Shown: in pieces, positions 35,324 through 44,536 of the stretch
Layout of the letters: every line of letters starts with the position of its first letter
How positions within the stretch are numbered: the stretch's first letter is position 1
Assembly (NCBI RefSeq): GCF_001578105.1
Contig: NZ_CP014275.1
Coordinates: forward strand, 186,001 to 250,000
DNA: 64,000 nt
DNA from: Martelella sp. AD-3
Lineage (GTDB): Bacteria; Pseudomonadota; Alphaproteobacteria; Rhizobiales; Rhizobiaceae
Direction of reading: 5' to 3'
Program-made: the position numbers and the translations under genes
Notes under the pieces: model-generated
Seen by the model: the letters and a program-made list of their open reading frames with translations, nothing else
Database searches by the model: none
Told to the model about the DNA's origin: nothing

Positions 35324-35959
35324 ATGAGCCGAAAGCCCTTCCGCCGCGCCTCTGACGCCGAACGGCGTGCCGACCTGATCGAGGCGATGCTGGACTGCAT
35401 CGCCGAGGGCGGCATCCAGAACGCGACCGTCAGGGAAGTGGCGGAGCGGGCGGGCGTCTCCGGCGGACTGATCCGGCATTATTTCGCGACCAAGGAACAC
35501 CTCCTCCACGCCGCCTACCGCCAGACCATGGCGGCGATGACCGAGATATCCGCCGCGGCGGGCATGGCGGACGACAAGAGCGCGCGAGAGAAGCTGGCCG
35601 GTTTTGTCGCCGCCTGTCTGATGCCGCCGATGATTGATGCAAGGCGGCTTTCGCTCTGGGCGGCCTTCATCGCCATGGCGCGGATCGATCCCGCCATGGG
35701 CGCGATCCACCGGGAAAGCTATCTGGAATACCGGGCGCTGATCGAGCGTCTTCTGGCCGGCGCCTTTCGCGAGGCCGGGCGCGACGTTGCCGCAGCTGAT
35801 ATCCGCCGGCTGGCGATCGAGATCAACGCCGTCCTCGACGGGCTCTGGCTCGAGGGTTCGCTTGCCGGAGACATTTTCGAGGATCGGGAGTTGTTGCGGG
35901 CGGGACTTCATTCGGTGGGTGCGATCACCGGCCTTCGGCTTGAAGATTTTGAAGGATGA
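35324..35959 (+). CDS. TetR family regulator, BetI-like
   Basis: A 211-residue regulator with the N-terminal helix-turn-helix ATVREVAERAGVSGGLIRHY, then FATKEHLL and a BetI-like C-terminal ligand domain (SLWAAFIAMARIDPAM; LAIEINAVLDGLWLEG). It starts one base after the hydrolase stop and lies six bases before the transaminase gene, so it is part of the operon it probably represses. The dyad at 34384-34412 is its likely operator; an arginine-derived keto acid or aldehyde is a guess for the inducer. Confidence 0.88.
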   Translation: MSRKPFRRASDAERRADLIEAMLDCIAEGGIQNATVREVAERAGVSGGLIRHYFATKEHLLHAAYRQTMAAMTEISAAAGMADDKSAREKLAGFVAACLMPPMIDARRLSLWAAFIAMARIDPAMGAIHRESYLEYRALIERLLAGAFREAGRDVAAADIRRLAIEINAVLDGLWLEGSLAGDIFEDRELLRAGLHSVGAITGLRLEDFEG

Positions 35960-35965
35960 AAGACA

Positions 35966-37162
35966 ATGCACTATGCAAGGATATCCAACCGTCTCGGCGG
36001 CCTCGGTTCCGACAAGTGGGCGGTCCATCTGAAAGCGCGCGCCATGCAGGCGGCCGGAACCCCCATCCTGGAACTGACGATCGGCGAACCCGATGTCGCG
36101 CCCGATCCCGTACTGGCGGAGGTTGTGGCATCGGCCCTTGAACAAGGCCGGATCGGCTATTCCAACGGGCGCGGCGAACCGGAACTGCTCAAAGCGCTGT
36201 CCGCACGCTACACCGCCCGCACGGGCCGTGCCATCGGACCGGAAAATGTCGTCTGCTTTCCCGGCACGCAGACCGCGCTTTTCGCGGTGATGCTGACGCT
36301 TGTCGAAGACGGCGATGCCGTGCTGGTCGGTGACCCGCTCTATGCCACCTATGAGGGCGTGATCCGCTCCACGGGCGCCGAGATGGCGCCGGTGCCGCTC
36401 AAACCCGAAGACGGGTTCCACATGCGCGCCGATATTCTGGAACAGGCGATCACGGATAATTCCCGCGTTCTCCTGCTCAATACGCCCCACAATCCGACCG
36501 GCGCGGTGCTGACGGCCGAAGAGCTCGCCGAAATCGGCGACGTCTGCCGCCGGCACGACCTCTGGATCATTGCCGACGAAGTCTACGAGGAACTGATCTT
36601 CGGGGGCGATTTTGCCTCGCCGCTGGATAATGCCGACCTGGCCGGGCGCACCATCGCTGTCTCCTCGATCTCCAAGTCCCATGCGGCGCCGGGCTTCCGC
36701 AGCGGCTGGGCGATCGGTCCGGCGGCATTCTGCGCGCGGCTGCTGCCGGTGGCCGAAACCATGCTGTTCGGCAACCAGCCCTTTATCGCCGACGCGACGG
36801 CGGCAGCCATCGAAAGGCCGAGCGGCGTTTCCGCCGCCTTGCGCGCCTCGCTGAGAAGGCGGGCTGCCCTTCTGGTGGACGCGCTTTTGGCCGCGCCGGG
36901 CATTCTCTGCGCCATGCCCGAGGCAGGCATGTTCGCCTTCGTCGATGTCTCGGCCACCGGGCTTTCGGGCGAGGCCTTTGCGCTCGGCCTGCTGGAGTCC
37001 GAGCATCTGGCGGTCATGCCCGGCTCGTCTTTCGGGGTCGAGGCGGACGGTTTTATCCGCATCAGCCTGACGGTGCCGGATGAGGATATCGTCGAGGCGG
37101 CGCATCGCATCAGCCGTTTTGCCGCCAACCTTACGGCCGGGAAGAAGGCGGCGCAGGCATGA
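35966..37162 (+). CDS. PLP aminotransferase, probable arginine:pyruvate transaminase
   Basis: A 398-residue fold-type I class I/II aminotransferase. PLP contacts are visible: LNTPHNPTG (Asn176), IIADEVY (Asp204), the Schiff-base Lys237 in SSISKSHAAPGFRSGW, and Arg245. The AruH assignment (arginine to 5-guanidino-2-oxopentanoate) rests on its 4-bp overlap with an AruI-type decarboxylase gene and on the guanidino hydrolase upstream. Taken alone the sequence could be another broad-range aminotransferase. Confidence 0.82.
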   Translation: MHYARISNRLGGLGSDKWAVHLKARAMQAAGTPILELTIGEPDVAPDPVLAEVVASALEQGRIGYSNGRGEPELLKALSARYTARTGRAIGPENVVCFPGTQTALFAVMLTLVEDGDAVLVGDPLYATYEGVIRSTGAEMAPVPLKPEDGFHMRADILEQAITDNSRVLLLNTPHNPTGAVLTAEELAEIGDVCRRHDLWIIADEVYEELIFGGDFASPLDNADLAGRTIAVSSISKSHAAPGFRSGWAIGPAAFCARLLPVAETMLFGNQPFIADATAAAIERPSGVSAALRASLRRRAALLVDALLAAPGILCAMPEAGMFAFVDVSATGLSGEAFALGLLESEHLAVMPGSSFGVEADGFIRISLTVPDEDIVEAAHRISRFAANLTAGKKAAQA

Positions 37163-38742
37163 GCGCGACCATCACGGTCGGCGAGGCGCTTGTGCGCCTC
37201 CTGGAAGCGCATGGCGTCGAGGTCGTCTTCGGCATTCCCGGCGTGCATACGGCCGAACTCTATCGCGGGCTTGCCGCCTCGAAGATCCGTCACGTCACGC
37301 CGCGCCATGAACAGGGCGCCGGTTTCATGGCCGATGGCTATGCCCGCGTCACCGGCCGGCCGGGGGTGGCCTTCGTGATTACCGGTCCGGGCCTCACCAA
37401 TACGATCACGGCCATGGCGCAGGCGCGGGCCGACAGCGTGCCGATGCTGGTGATTTCCGGCGTCAACGCCCGCAGGACGCTCGGCAAGGGGGAGGGATGC
37501 CTGCACGAACTGCCGGACCAGCACGCGCTGATGAAGAGCTTCGCCAAGGCCTCCGTCACGCTGATGAACGGCGCGGACCTTGCCTGTGAGCTCGCCCGCT
37601 GCCTGGCCCTGACAATGTCCGGCCGGCCCGGCCCGGTGCATCTGGAAATCCCGACCGACGTGATGGTCGAGACGATTGCGCCGCCGGAGCCGGCGGCCTT
37701 GGATCATGCGGTCGCGGTTGCCGACGCGGCGGCGCTGGAAGATGCTGCGGCCCTGATCAATGGCGCGAAGGCTCCCGTCATTCTGGCCGGCGGCGGCGCA
37801 TGCCGGGCGGATGAGGCGCTGACGGCCTTTGCCGCACGCATCGATGCGCCCGTCGTGCTGACGGCCAATGCGCGCGGGCTGATGGCGGGACACGCGCTGC
37901 AGGTTCCGGCCAGCGCAAGCCTTGAACCGGTGCGCGCACTGATTGCCGCAAGCGATCTCGTGATCGCGGTGGGAACGGAAATCGGCCAGACCGACTACGA
38001 CGTCTATGTCGACGGCGGTTTCCCGGCTCTGAAGAAACTCATCCGCATCGACGTTGATCACGAGCGGGTCACGGCAGGTCCGCAAACCGCCGGGGCAATC
38101 GTCGGTGACAGCGCTGCAATGCTCGAGACGCTTCTGATGCGCGTCGATGCGCGACGGGGGAGGGGCGCAGAGCGTGCCGCTGAGACGCGGAAAGCAGCAT
38201 GGAACGCGCTCTCGGACAAGATCAGGGGCGAAGTGACCCTTCTGCATCGCCTGCGCGACGCCGTTCCCGGCGCGCGCTTCATCGGCGATTCCACCCAACT
38301 CGTCTACGCGGGAAATCTCTATTTTGACGCCTCCGCGCCGCAAAGCTGGTTCAACTCCGCGACCGGATACGGCGCGCTCGGCTATGTGCCGCCGGGCGCC
38401 ATCGGCGCGGCAATCGGCGAGCCGTCGCGTCCGGTCGTCGCGATTGTCGGCGATGGAGGCTTGCAGTTTTCGCTGGCGGAGCTGGGCACGGCGAGAGATG
38501 AAAACGCCAATATCGTCTTCCTCGTCTGGAACAATCACGGTTATCGCGAGATCGAGACCTATATGGAAGAGGCCGGCATCGCGCTGGAGGGCGTGAAGCC
38601 GTCGCCGCCTGACATGGAAAAGATCGCCGCTGCCTATGGGCTCGGCTTTTCAACGACCGCGGACGAGGATGCGCTCGTCGCGGCGGTCGCGGAGGCAGCT
38701 TCCCGCGGTGGACCCCATCTGGTCGAGTTTCGCGCCGACTGA
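37159..38742 (+). CDS. ThDP-dependent decarboxylase, probable 5-guanidino-2-oxopentanoate decarboxylase
   Basis: A 527-residue thiamine diphosphate enzyme of the acetolactate synthase-like family. Three domains are seen: the Pyr domain with catalytic Glu51 (RHEQGAGFMADGYAR), a central domain, and the PP domain with GDG at 431-433 and NN at 458-459 (the magnesium/ThDP motif). AruI decarboxylates 2-ketoarginine to 4-guanidinobutyraldehyde; the call is supported by translational coupling with the transaminase. No 4-guanidinobutyraldehyde dehydrogenase or guanidinobutyrase gene is in the window. An acetolactate synthase-like role is the main alternative. Confidence 0.8.
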   Translation: MSATITVGEALVRLLEAHGVEVVFGIPGVHTAELYRGLAASKIRHVTPRHEQGAGFMADGYARVTGRPGVAFVITGPGLTNTITAMAQARADSVPMLVISGVNARRTLGKGEGCLHELPDQHALMKSFAKASVTLMNGADLACELARCLALTMSGRPGPVHLEIPTDVMVETIAPPEPAALDHAVAVADAAALEDAAALINGAKAPVILAGGGACRADEALTAFAARIDAPVVLTANARGLMAGHALQVPASASLEPVRALIAASDLVIAVGTEIGQTDYDVYVDGGFPALKKLIRIDVDHERVTAGPQTAGAIVGDSAAMLETLLMRVDARRGRGAERAAETRKAAWNALSDKIRGEVTLLHRLRDAVPGARFIGDSTQLVYAGNLYFDASAPQSWFNSATGYGALGYVPPGAIGAAIGEPSRPVVAIVGDGGLQFSLAELGTARDENANIVFLVWNNHGYREIETYMEEAGIALEGVKPSPPDMEKIAAAYGLGFSTTADEDALVAAVAEAASRGGPHLVEFRAD

Positions 38743-38755
38743 AGTCATCGGGCAC

Positions 38756-38825
38756 AAAAAAATGCCCGGGATCCGGCGATAAGCCGCATTCCGGGCGAAG
38801 AAAAAGAGGCCCGTCGGGGCCTCTT
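38756..38825 (-). terminator. Tandem terminators after the porin gene
   Basis: Reading the minus strand, GAGGCCCCGACGGGCCTC followed by TTTTTC (38800-38825) lies just after the porin stop. A second hairpin with GCCCGG/CCGGGC arms (38764-38796) is followed by ATTTTTTTG. Both have T-runs only on this strand; the second may also end stray transcription against aruI. Confidence 0.75.
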
Positions 38826-38840
38826 CTCGGGCAACTTGGA

Positions 38841-39911
38841 TTAGAAGTCGCGCTGCAGGCGGAACCAGCCGGCCCAGTAGTCGTCGTTCGAGTAGGTATC
38901 GGGCAGGTCGGTGTAGCCGACATTGAGCTTGGCGCTCAGGCCGTCAACGATGGTGTAGTCGAACAGGACGCCTGCGGACCAGAAGTCTTCGTTGTCGGCG
39001 CCCGGAACCTTTGCGGAGGTCCACTGGTAGGCCGGCGTGATCGAGAACTTGTTGGTGACGTCGAGCTGGTAACCGGCGGCCAGTGCCCATTCGGCATAGA
39101 CGCCCGGCAGAGCCGACGGGGTTGCCAGCGAGTAGTCGTAGAACTCATTGTCGAAGGTGTTGGCGTAGGCGTTCCAGCCGCTGGAGTAGTTCGCGCCGAG
39201 GTCCAGCTGGCCCGGGCCGATTGCGAACGACGTCATCAGACGCAGCGAAGCCTCTTCGTTGTACGTGTCGTAGCCGACATCAAACTTGGCGCCGACGCCG
39301 CCGGCCTGGAAGCCGATGCGACCGGAAACGCCGAGCTTCGGCATGTCGTCATTGGAAAGGCCAACCATGTCGGCTTCGAGCGCGTCGAGCGAGAGGCCTG
39401 CCACGAAGCCTTCGCCGGCGAAGACGTAACGCATCGAGTTGAAGCGGGTGTTGCCGGCGAGGTCATCGATTTCGCCGATGAGGCCTTCATCCCAATAGCT
39501 CAGGAAACGACCGGCCTGGAAGCCGCCGAGGCCGAGATAGGCTTCGTCGATGTAGGTCTTGGTCGACCCGTCGTTGGAATAGGCTTCGCTGCGGAGCGCG
39601 ATCATGCCGTTGACCGTGCCGAGTTCGGAATCGGTCTTGGACGAGATCTCAAGCTGGCCGCGCGTGAAGACGTTCCAGGCATCCGGAACATTGCCGCCGT
39701 TGGAGGCGTCAACCTGGAAGCGGATGTAACCGCCGACATTCAGGCAGGTCTCGGTGCCGGGAATGTAGAAGTAGCCGGCCCCGAAAGCGTCACAAACTTC
39801 GACATAGTTGTTCTGGACCGGTTCGATGACGACGACCGGATCGGCGGCTTGCGCGCCGGTTGTGGCTGCAAGCGCAGCAGCGGAGCCAAGAAAGAGGCTT
39901 TTGAGGTTCAT
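38841..39911 (-). CDS. Outer membrane porin, Omp2b/RopA type
   Basis: A 356-residue trimeric-porin-like protein (Porin_2 family of Rhizobiales). Signal peptide 1-22 ends AQAADP. Then come the family opening VVVIEPVQNNYVEVCDAFGAGY, FYIPGTETCLNVGGYIRFQV with its two Cys, alternating beta-strands, and a terminal Phe (WAGWFRLQRDF) as required for outer membrane insertion. Codon use is strongly biased, as expected for an abundant protein. Two strong terminators follow; upstream lies a 471-bp gap with a repeated operator-like motif. Confidence 0.93.
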   Translation of the reverse strand: MNLKSLFLGSAAALAATTGAQAADPVVVIEPVQNNYVEVCDAFGAGYFYIPGTETCLNVGGYIRFQVDASNGGNVPDAWNVFTRGQLEISSKTDSELGTVNGMIALRSEAYSNDGSTKTYIDEAYLGLGGFQAGRFLSYWDEGLIGEIDDLAGNTRFNSMRYVFAGEGFVAGLSLDALEADMVGLSNDDMPKLGVSGRIGFQAGGVGAKFDVGYDTYNEEASLRLMTSFAIGPGQLDLGANYSSGWNAYANTFDNEFYDYSLATPSALPGVYAEWALAAGYQLDVTNKFSITPAYQWTSAKVPGADNEDFWSAGVLFDYTIVDGLSAKLNVGYTDLPDTYSNDDYWAGWFRLQRDF

Positions 39912-40036
39912 GAAGATAACTCCTCGTTGAATTGAACGGGGCAGTGCCCTGGGCTGGAAGCAGTTCGTTGCGTTGCATCCATCCGCATCAAACCCGCAGA
40001 GGCCGTCAGGAACAATAAACCTTCGGTGGAATGCTA

Positions 40037-40054
40037 AATCAATCGAATGATTAA
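40037..40054. promoter_or_regulatory. Operator-like motif, copy 1, upstream of porin
   Basis: AATCAATCGAATGATTAA with AATCA/TGATT arms. It matches 16 of 18 positions of copy 2 at 40182. It lies 126 bp upstream of the porin start, in a 471-bp gap (39912-40382) where I see no gene. Confidence 0.45.
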
Positions 40055-40181
40055 GAAGCCTCTGTTGCCGTTCTGCAACGATAATCCCATGAGAAATAAA
40101 GAGAAAATCGGCCTTCCGTTGGTTGTCTTCGCTGCGTTTCGCCGTCTTTTTCGTCAGACTGCAGGGCGCATATCATAATAA

Positions 40182-40199
40182 AATCAATCGTTTGATTAA
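40182..40199. promoter_or_regulatory. Operator-like motif, copy 2
   Basis: AATCAATCGTTTGATTAA; its AATCAA and TTGATT form a perfect 6-bp dyad around a TCGT centre. It lies 145 bp from copy 1. The surrounding DNA is AT-rich and carries TAATA-type sequences that could be promoters. Confidence 0.45.
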
Positions 40200-40301
40200 T
40201 ACAATGGAAGGCAGGATGCCAGGCTTCGCAGCTGGAAAAACGGCGTGCGGAATTTTCCGGGTCGGTCGCTTCGGTTTATCCCGGAGGTCGGTTGCCGGCA
40301 T

Positions 40302-40341
40302 CAAAAAACAAAGGCGCGGCCGAAAATCCGGCTACGCCTTT
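40302..40341 (-). terminator. Rho-independent terminator of the fabA-fabB-fabI operon
   Basis: On the minus strand AAAGGCG and CGCCTTT arms extend toward GCCGG/CCGGC-like pairing around ATTTT, followed by GTTTTTTG. It lies about 40 bp after the fabI stop. Confidence 0.7.
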
Positions 40342-40382
40342 ATCTATTTTAGGTTGCATATTCGCGAGCGGAGAGAAAACCG

Positions 40383-41207
40383 TCAGGTTTCCGGGTCGCC
40401 CCTGCGCATCATTTCCGGGATCGGCATGGAGAGAATGTTGTAGCCGTTGTCGACGAAATGGATCTCGCCTGTGACGCCGGAGGCAAGGTCGGACAGCAGG
40501 TAGAGCGCCGAGCCGCCGACATCTTCGATCGTGGTCGAGCGCCGGAGCGGCGCATTGCGCTGCTGCCAGGCATAGACGAGTCGGGCATCGCCGACGCCGG
40601 AGCCCGCGAGCGTGCGCACGGGCCCGGCCGAAATGGCGTTGACGCGAATGCCGCGCGGGCCGTAGTCGCCTGCCAGGTAACGCATCGAGGCCTCGAGCCC
40701 GGCCTTGGCCACGCCCATGACGTTGTAGTTCGGGACCACCGCCGTGGAGCCGCCATAGGTCAGCGTCAGCATCGAGCCGCCGTCCGGCATCAGTTCTGCC
40801 GCGCGCTTGGCGATCTCGGTGAAGGAGAAGCAGGAGATCACCATGGTGCGGACGAAATTCTCCCGCGTGGTGTTGGCGTAAAGTCCCTTCAACTCGCTCT
40901 TGTCGGAAAAGCCGACGGCGTGGACGACGAAGTCGAGCTTGCCCCAGCGCTGCCTGATCGCATCGAAAACAGCGTCGACGCTCTCGATATCCTCGACATC
41001 GCAGGGAACGACGAAATCCGAGTCGACTTCGGCCGCCAGGGGATGAACCCGTCGCCCGAGCGCCTCGCCCTGATAGGTGAATGCGAGCTCGGCGCCTTCG
41101 GCGTGAACCGCCTTGGCGATGCCCCAGGCAATCGAGTGGTTGTTGGCAACGCCCATGATCAGGCCGCGTTTGCCCTGCATAAGTCCGGTCATCTGCACAT
41201 TATCCAT
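40383..41207 (-). CDS. fabI: Enoyl-[acyl-carrier-protein] reductase FabI
   Basis: FabI carries out the last reduction in each fatty acid elongation cycle and is the triclosan target. The 274-residue short-chain dehydrogenase has the FabI-type nucleotide motif [17 protein letters not shown], and the catalytic pair Tyr161 and Lys168 in [10 protein letters not shown]. The sequence SGPVRT-like segment [16 protein letters not shown] is also typical. Its start overlaps fabB by 8 bp, and a terminator follows. In rhizobia a second FabI is common, so it may not be the only copy. Confidence 0.95.
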   Translation of the reverse strand: MDNVQMTGLMQGKRGLIMGVANNHSIAWGIAKAVHAEGAELAFTYQGEALGRRVHPLAAEVDSDFVVPCDVEDIESVDAVFDAIRQRWGKLDFVVHAVGFSDKSELKGLYANTTRENFVRTMVISCFSFTEIAKRAAELMPDGGSMLTLTYGGSTAVVPNYNVMGVAKAGLEASMRYLAGDYGPRGIRVNAISAGPVRTLAGSGVGDARLVYAWQQRNAPLRRSTTIEDVGGSALYLLSDLASGVTGEIHFVDNGYNILSMPIPEMMRRGDPET

Positions 41208-42420
41208 TGTAACGCCGGAAGACCAGCGTGGCGTTCGTGCCGCCGAAGCCGAACGAGTTTGAAAGAACGGTGTCGATCTTGGCGTTGTCGATGCGCTCGC
41301 GCACGATCGGCACGCCCTCGAATTCGGGATCGAGGAGGTCGATATGGGCGCTCTCGCCGATAAAGCCCTCCTGCATCATGAGCAGCGAATAGATCGATTC
41401 CTGAACGCCGGCCGCGCCCAGCGAATGGCCGGTGAGCGACTTGGTCGACTGGATGTGCGGAATCTTGTCGCCGAAGACGTCCTTGATCGCGCCGATCTCG
41501 CGGCTGTCGCCAACCGGCGTCGAGGTTCCGTGGGTGTTGATGTAGTCGATCTCTCCGTCGATATCGGCAAGCGCCTGGCGCATGCAGCGCACGGCCCCTT
41601 CGCCGGAAGGCGCGACCATATCGTAGCCGTCGGAGGTGGCGCCATAGCCGATGATCTCGCCGTAGATCTTGGCGCCGCGGGCCTTGGCGTGTTCGAGCTC
41701 TTCCAGGATGACGACGCCCGCGCCGCCGGCAATCACGAAGCCGTCGCGGGCGGCGTCATAGGCGCGCGAGGCGCGCGGGGCATCCTCGTTGAAGTCGCTG
41801 GTCATCGCGCCCATGGCGTCGAAAAGGTTGGACATGGTCCAGTCGAGGTCCTCGTGGCCGCCGGCGAACATCACGTCCTGCTTGCCCCACTGGATAAGCT
41901 CCGCCGCATTGCCGATGCAGTGCGCCGAGGTCGAGCAGGCAGACGAGATCGAATAGTTGACGCCATGGATCTTGAACCAGGTGGCGAGCGTGGCGGAGGC
42001 TGTCGAGGACATGGCCTTCGGCACGGCGAACGGGCCGATCCGCTTGGGGGAGCCGTTCTTCTCTGTCGTCAGCGCGGCTTCGACGATCGTGCGGGTCGAC
42101 GGGCCGCCGGAACCCATGACGATGCCGGTGCGCTCATTGGTGATGTCGCCCTCTTCGAGCCCGGAATCGGCAATGGCCTGCTTCATGGCAACATGGTTCC
42201 AGGCACCGCCCTGGGACAGAAAGCGCATGGCGCGACGGTCGACCTGGTCCGTGGGGTCGAGCGTCGGCCGTCCCCAGACCTGGCATCTGAAGCCGTGCTC
42301 GGCGAAATCCGGCGAGAAAGAGATGCCTGATTTTGCCTCGCGCAGCGAAGCGGTGACTTCGGCGGCATCGTTCCCGATCGAGGACACGATTCCCAATCCC
42401 GTAACGACAACACGTCTCAT
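41200..42420 (-). CDS. fabB: 3-oxoacyl-[acyl-carrier-protein] synthase I FabB
   Basis: A 406-residue beta-ketoacyl-ACP synthase. The nucleophile Cys lies in [14 protein letters not shown], and the catalytic His pair lies in [11 protein letters not shown] and [13 protein letters not shown]. It begins [14 protein letters not shown], as usual. With FabA it introduces and elongates the cis double bond of unsaturated fatty acids in the anaerobic-type pathway. It is the middle gene of fabA-fabB-fabI. Confidence 0.96.
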   Translation of the reverse strand: MRRVVVTGLGIVSSIGNDAAEVTASLREAKSGISFSPDFAEHGFRCQVWGRPTLDPTDQVDRRAMRFLSQGGAWNHVAMKQAIADSGLEEGDITNERTGIVMGSGGPSTRTIVEAALTTEKNGSPKRIGPFAVPKAMSSTASATLATWFKIHGVNYSISSACSTSAHCIGNAAELIQWGKQDVMFAGGHEDLDWTMSNLFDAMGAMTSDFNEDAPRASRAYDAARDGFVIAGGAGVVILEELEHAKARGAKIYGEIIGYGATSDGYDMVAPSGEGAVRCMRQALADIDGEIDYINTHGTSTPVGDSREIGAIKDVFGDKIPHIQSTKSLTGHSLGAAGVQESIYSLLMMQEGFIGESAHIDLLDPEFEGVPIVRERIDNAKIDTVLSNSFGFGGTNATLVFRRYNG

Positions 42421-42477
42421 GTTCGATCCTTCTCTTTCTCCTCCGGGCCCGGCGGTCCTGGCGGCGCGGGCCGCGCC

Positions 42478-42987
42478 CTACTGTTCCTTGAACAGGCCGA
42501 CCCTCAGATCGGAGGCCTTGTAGATTTCCTCGCCATCGGCCTTCACCCAGCCATCGGCGATGCCGAGAACCAGACGTCCGCGCATGACGCGCTTGAAGTC
42601 GACGCCGTATTCCACCAGCTTGTTCTTCGGCGTGACCATGCCGGAAAACTTCACCTCGCCGGTGGAGATGGCGCGGCCCTTTCCGGGTTCACCGAGCCAG
42701 CCGAGATAAAATCCGGTGAGCTGCCAGAGCGCATCAAGGCCCAGGCAGCCCGGCATGACGGGGTCGCCCTTGAAGTGGCAATCGAAAAACCAGAGGTCGG
42801 GCGTGATGTCAAATTCCGCGCGGGCATGACCCTTGCCATTGGCGCCGCCATCCTCCGAGATCTCGGTGATGCGGTTGAACATCAGCATGGGGGGCATCGG
42901 AAGCTGCGCATTGCCGGGGCCGAAAAGCTCGCCCTCGGCGCACTTGATGATGTCCTCGTAATCGAAATGCGATTGTCTTGTGCTCAT
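42478..42987 (-). CDS. fabA: 3-hydroxydecanoyl-ACP dehydratase/isomerase FabA
   Basis: FabA dehydrates and isomerises the C10 intermediate, the branch point to unsaturated fatty acids. The 169-residue hot-dog protein has catalytic His71 ([20 protein letters not shown]) and Asp85, and the usual length. It is the first gene of the operon and is divergent from irr across a 304-bp region, the order seen in other Rhizobiaceae. Confidence 0.96.
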   Translation of the reverse strand: MSTRQSHFDYEDIIKCAEGELFGPGNAQLPMPPMLMFNRITEISEDGGANGKGHARAEFDITPDLWFFDCHFKGDPVMPGCLGLDALWQLTGFYLGWLGEPGKGRAISTGEVKFSGMVTPKNKLVEYGVDFKRVMRGRLVLGIADGWVKADGEEIYKASDLRVGLFKEQ

Positions 42988-43218
42988 TAAAACTCTGCTT
43001 CCCTTCGTTCAGCGAGGGGTTTCCGGTATCCGGCCCAAGATAAGGGCGTATGTCGCTCTCAGCAATGCGCCCTTGTGCCAGTTGGGCCGGAAAACCCGAA
43101 AATCAACTGTCATTCCGTTCACCGAGGCCATACAGGAAGCCGACTTCCGCGGCCAGAGCGAAACGCATTGGTGAGGGCTATTTGCAGTTTAATTTCAATC
43201 CTCGCAAGCCCTCGTCCT

Positions 43219-43237
43219 ATTGAAAGCGATTCTCAAT
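43219..43237. promoter_or_regulatory. Fur-box-like element upstream of irr
   Basis: ATTGAAAGCGATTCTCAAT has ATTGA/TCAAT arms. The inner 15 bases match 11 of 14 informative positions of the 7-1-7 Fur consensus TGATAATNATTATCA. It lies 54 bp before the irr ATG. The rest of the 304-bp fabA-irr gap shows nothing else I can name. Confidence 0.45.
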
Positions 43238-43291
43238 GTCGTTATACGGTGCTATATTTGCATTTTGTTAGATGACGCCCTGAAAGTGGAT

Positions 43292-43708
43292 ATGACAGCG
43301 GGACATCGCATTTCGGAGGAAAAGCTTCGCGCAAGCGGCCTGAGGCCGACGCGCCAGCGCGTTGCGCTGGCCGACCTGCTGTTTGCCAAGGGTGACCGCC
43401 ACGTGACCGTCGAGGAACTGCACGGCGAGGCACAGGATGCCGGCGTGCCGGTGTCTCTGGCAACCGTCTACAACACGCTGCACCAGTTCACCAATGCCGG
43501 CATGATCCGCGTTCTCGCCGTCGAGGGCGCGAAAACCTATTTCGACACCAATACCTCGGACCATCACCATTTCTTCGTCGAAGGCGAGAACGAGGTGATC
43601 GACATGCCCGCCGACGGCATTGCATTGAACGGCCTGCCGACGCCGCCCGAGGGCATGGAAATTTCCCATATCGACGTGGTCGTTCGCCTTCGCCCGAAGA
43701 AATCCTGA
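43292..43708 (+). CDS. irr: Iron response regulator Irr (Fur family)
   Basis: Irr is the rhizobial heme-responsive regulator that represses iron- and heme-consuming genes when iron is low. The 138-residue protein has the Fur winged helix (LRPTRQRVALADLLFA; VSLATVYNTLHQFTNAG) and the His triplet at 91-93 (TSDHHHFF) involved in heme sensing. No GCP heme-regulatory motif is present at the N-terminus, as in Rhizobium rather than Bradyrhizobium. The start at MTAGHRISEE is chosen because upstream in-frame sequence is unlike the family. It is divergent from fabA. Confidence 0.92.
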   Translation: MTAGHRISEEKLRASGLRPTRQRVALADLLFAKGDRHVTVEELHGEAQDAGVPVSLATVYNTLHQFTNAGMIRVLAVEGAKTYFDTNTSDHHHFFVEGENEVIDMPADGIALNGLPTPPEGMEISHIDVVVRLRPKKS

Positions 43709-43711
43709 TCT

Positions 43712-44509
43712 TCAGTCCTCCTGTCGGGGCGAGAGCCTTGCCGTGTGGCCGCGCAGGCGCGCCGCCGCAAGTCCGGCCCATTCGCGCAATGCGGTGGTGA
43801 GCATTGCGGCATTGGTCATCGGCCGGTCGAGGCTTGCGGAAAGACGCGGCCGACCATCGGTGCGATAGTCCGCCGGCCAGGGCTGGACCTCGACGCTTGC
43901 CGCCTCAAATAGCGCAAAGGCGCGCGGCATGTGATAGGCCGATGTCACCAGCAGGCACGGGCCGTCCATGGCGTGATCCTTCAACAGCGCGGACGTATGG
44001 GCGGCATTCTCCGCCGTGTTGCGGGCATCCGGTTCATAGAGCAGACGCTCGGGTGAAATGCCGTGATCGGCGAAGAAGCGGGCGGCCGGCTCGGCCTCGC
44101 CGTTTTTGGCGCCCGTCAGGGCATTGTCGCCGCCGGTCACCAGGATGGTCATGTCCGGGTAGAGCCGGGCCAGCCTCAGCGCCTCGATGTAGCGGTCCGC
44201 CGCCCGGGTGAAGACATAGGCGCCGCGCCGCGCCGAGGCGCCGGTGTTGATGCCGCCGCCGAGCACGATGGCGCAGGCCGGCGGCCCGGCAAGAACCGGA
44301 CGCCGAAAGCGGGTCTCGAGATCGGCCAGAAGCACGGCGCCGAGATTGGTGAAGCCCGTCACCCCGAGCATCAGCGCGGCGAGCGCGGCGAAAAACGCCG
44401 CCGCGCCGGTTTTCGAAAGAGCGAGACACACCAGCGCGGCAAGCATGACGAGGAAGGCGAAAGCCAGCGGCTGGACGATGAGCCAGAATAGCTTTGAGAG
44501 AACGAACAT
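43712..44509 (-). CDS. YdcF/ElyC family membrane protein (DUF218)
   Basis: A 265-residue protein with two N-terminal hydrophobic segments (about 5-30 and 37-55) followed by a DUF218 domain: AIVLGGGINTGA, ILVTGGDNAL, the acidic/Asn cluster EPDARNTAENA and LLVTSAYHMPRAFALFEA. E. coli relatives act in envelope homeostasis (ElyC) or have unknown roles (YdcF, SanA). The ATG at 44509 directly follows an in-frame TTG. The gene is convergent with irr (3 bp apart) and follows the epimerase gene. Confidence 0.85.
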   Translation of the reverse strand: MFVLSKLFWLIVQPLAFAFLVMLAALVCLALSKTGAAAFFAALAALMLGVTGFTNLGAVLLADLETRFRRPVLAGPPACAIVLGGGINTGASARRGAYVFTRAADRYIEALRLARLYPDMTILVTGGDNALTGAKNGEAEPAARFFADHGISPERLLYEPDARNTAENAAHTSALLKDHAMDGPCLLVTSAYHMPRAFALFEAASVEVQPWPADYRTDGRPRLSASLDRPMTNAAMLTTALREWAGLAAARLRGHTARLSPRQED

Positions 44510-44536
44510 CAAGCCTTCCTTCGGTGCCGGCGGATC

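Noticed and set aside
36583..38538. 651-codon open frame opposite the aruH/aruI-type genes
   Set aside because: The sense genes have intact PLP and ThDP sites and are translationally coupled; the antisense product shows no family features.
40123..40443. 106-codon open frame in the porin-fabI gap
   Set aside because: It crosses the operator-like repeat and the fabI terminator, and its end overlaps fabI antisense; no ribosome site or family features.
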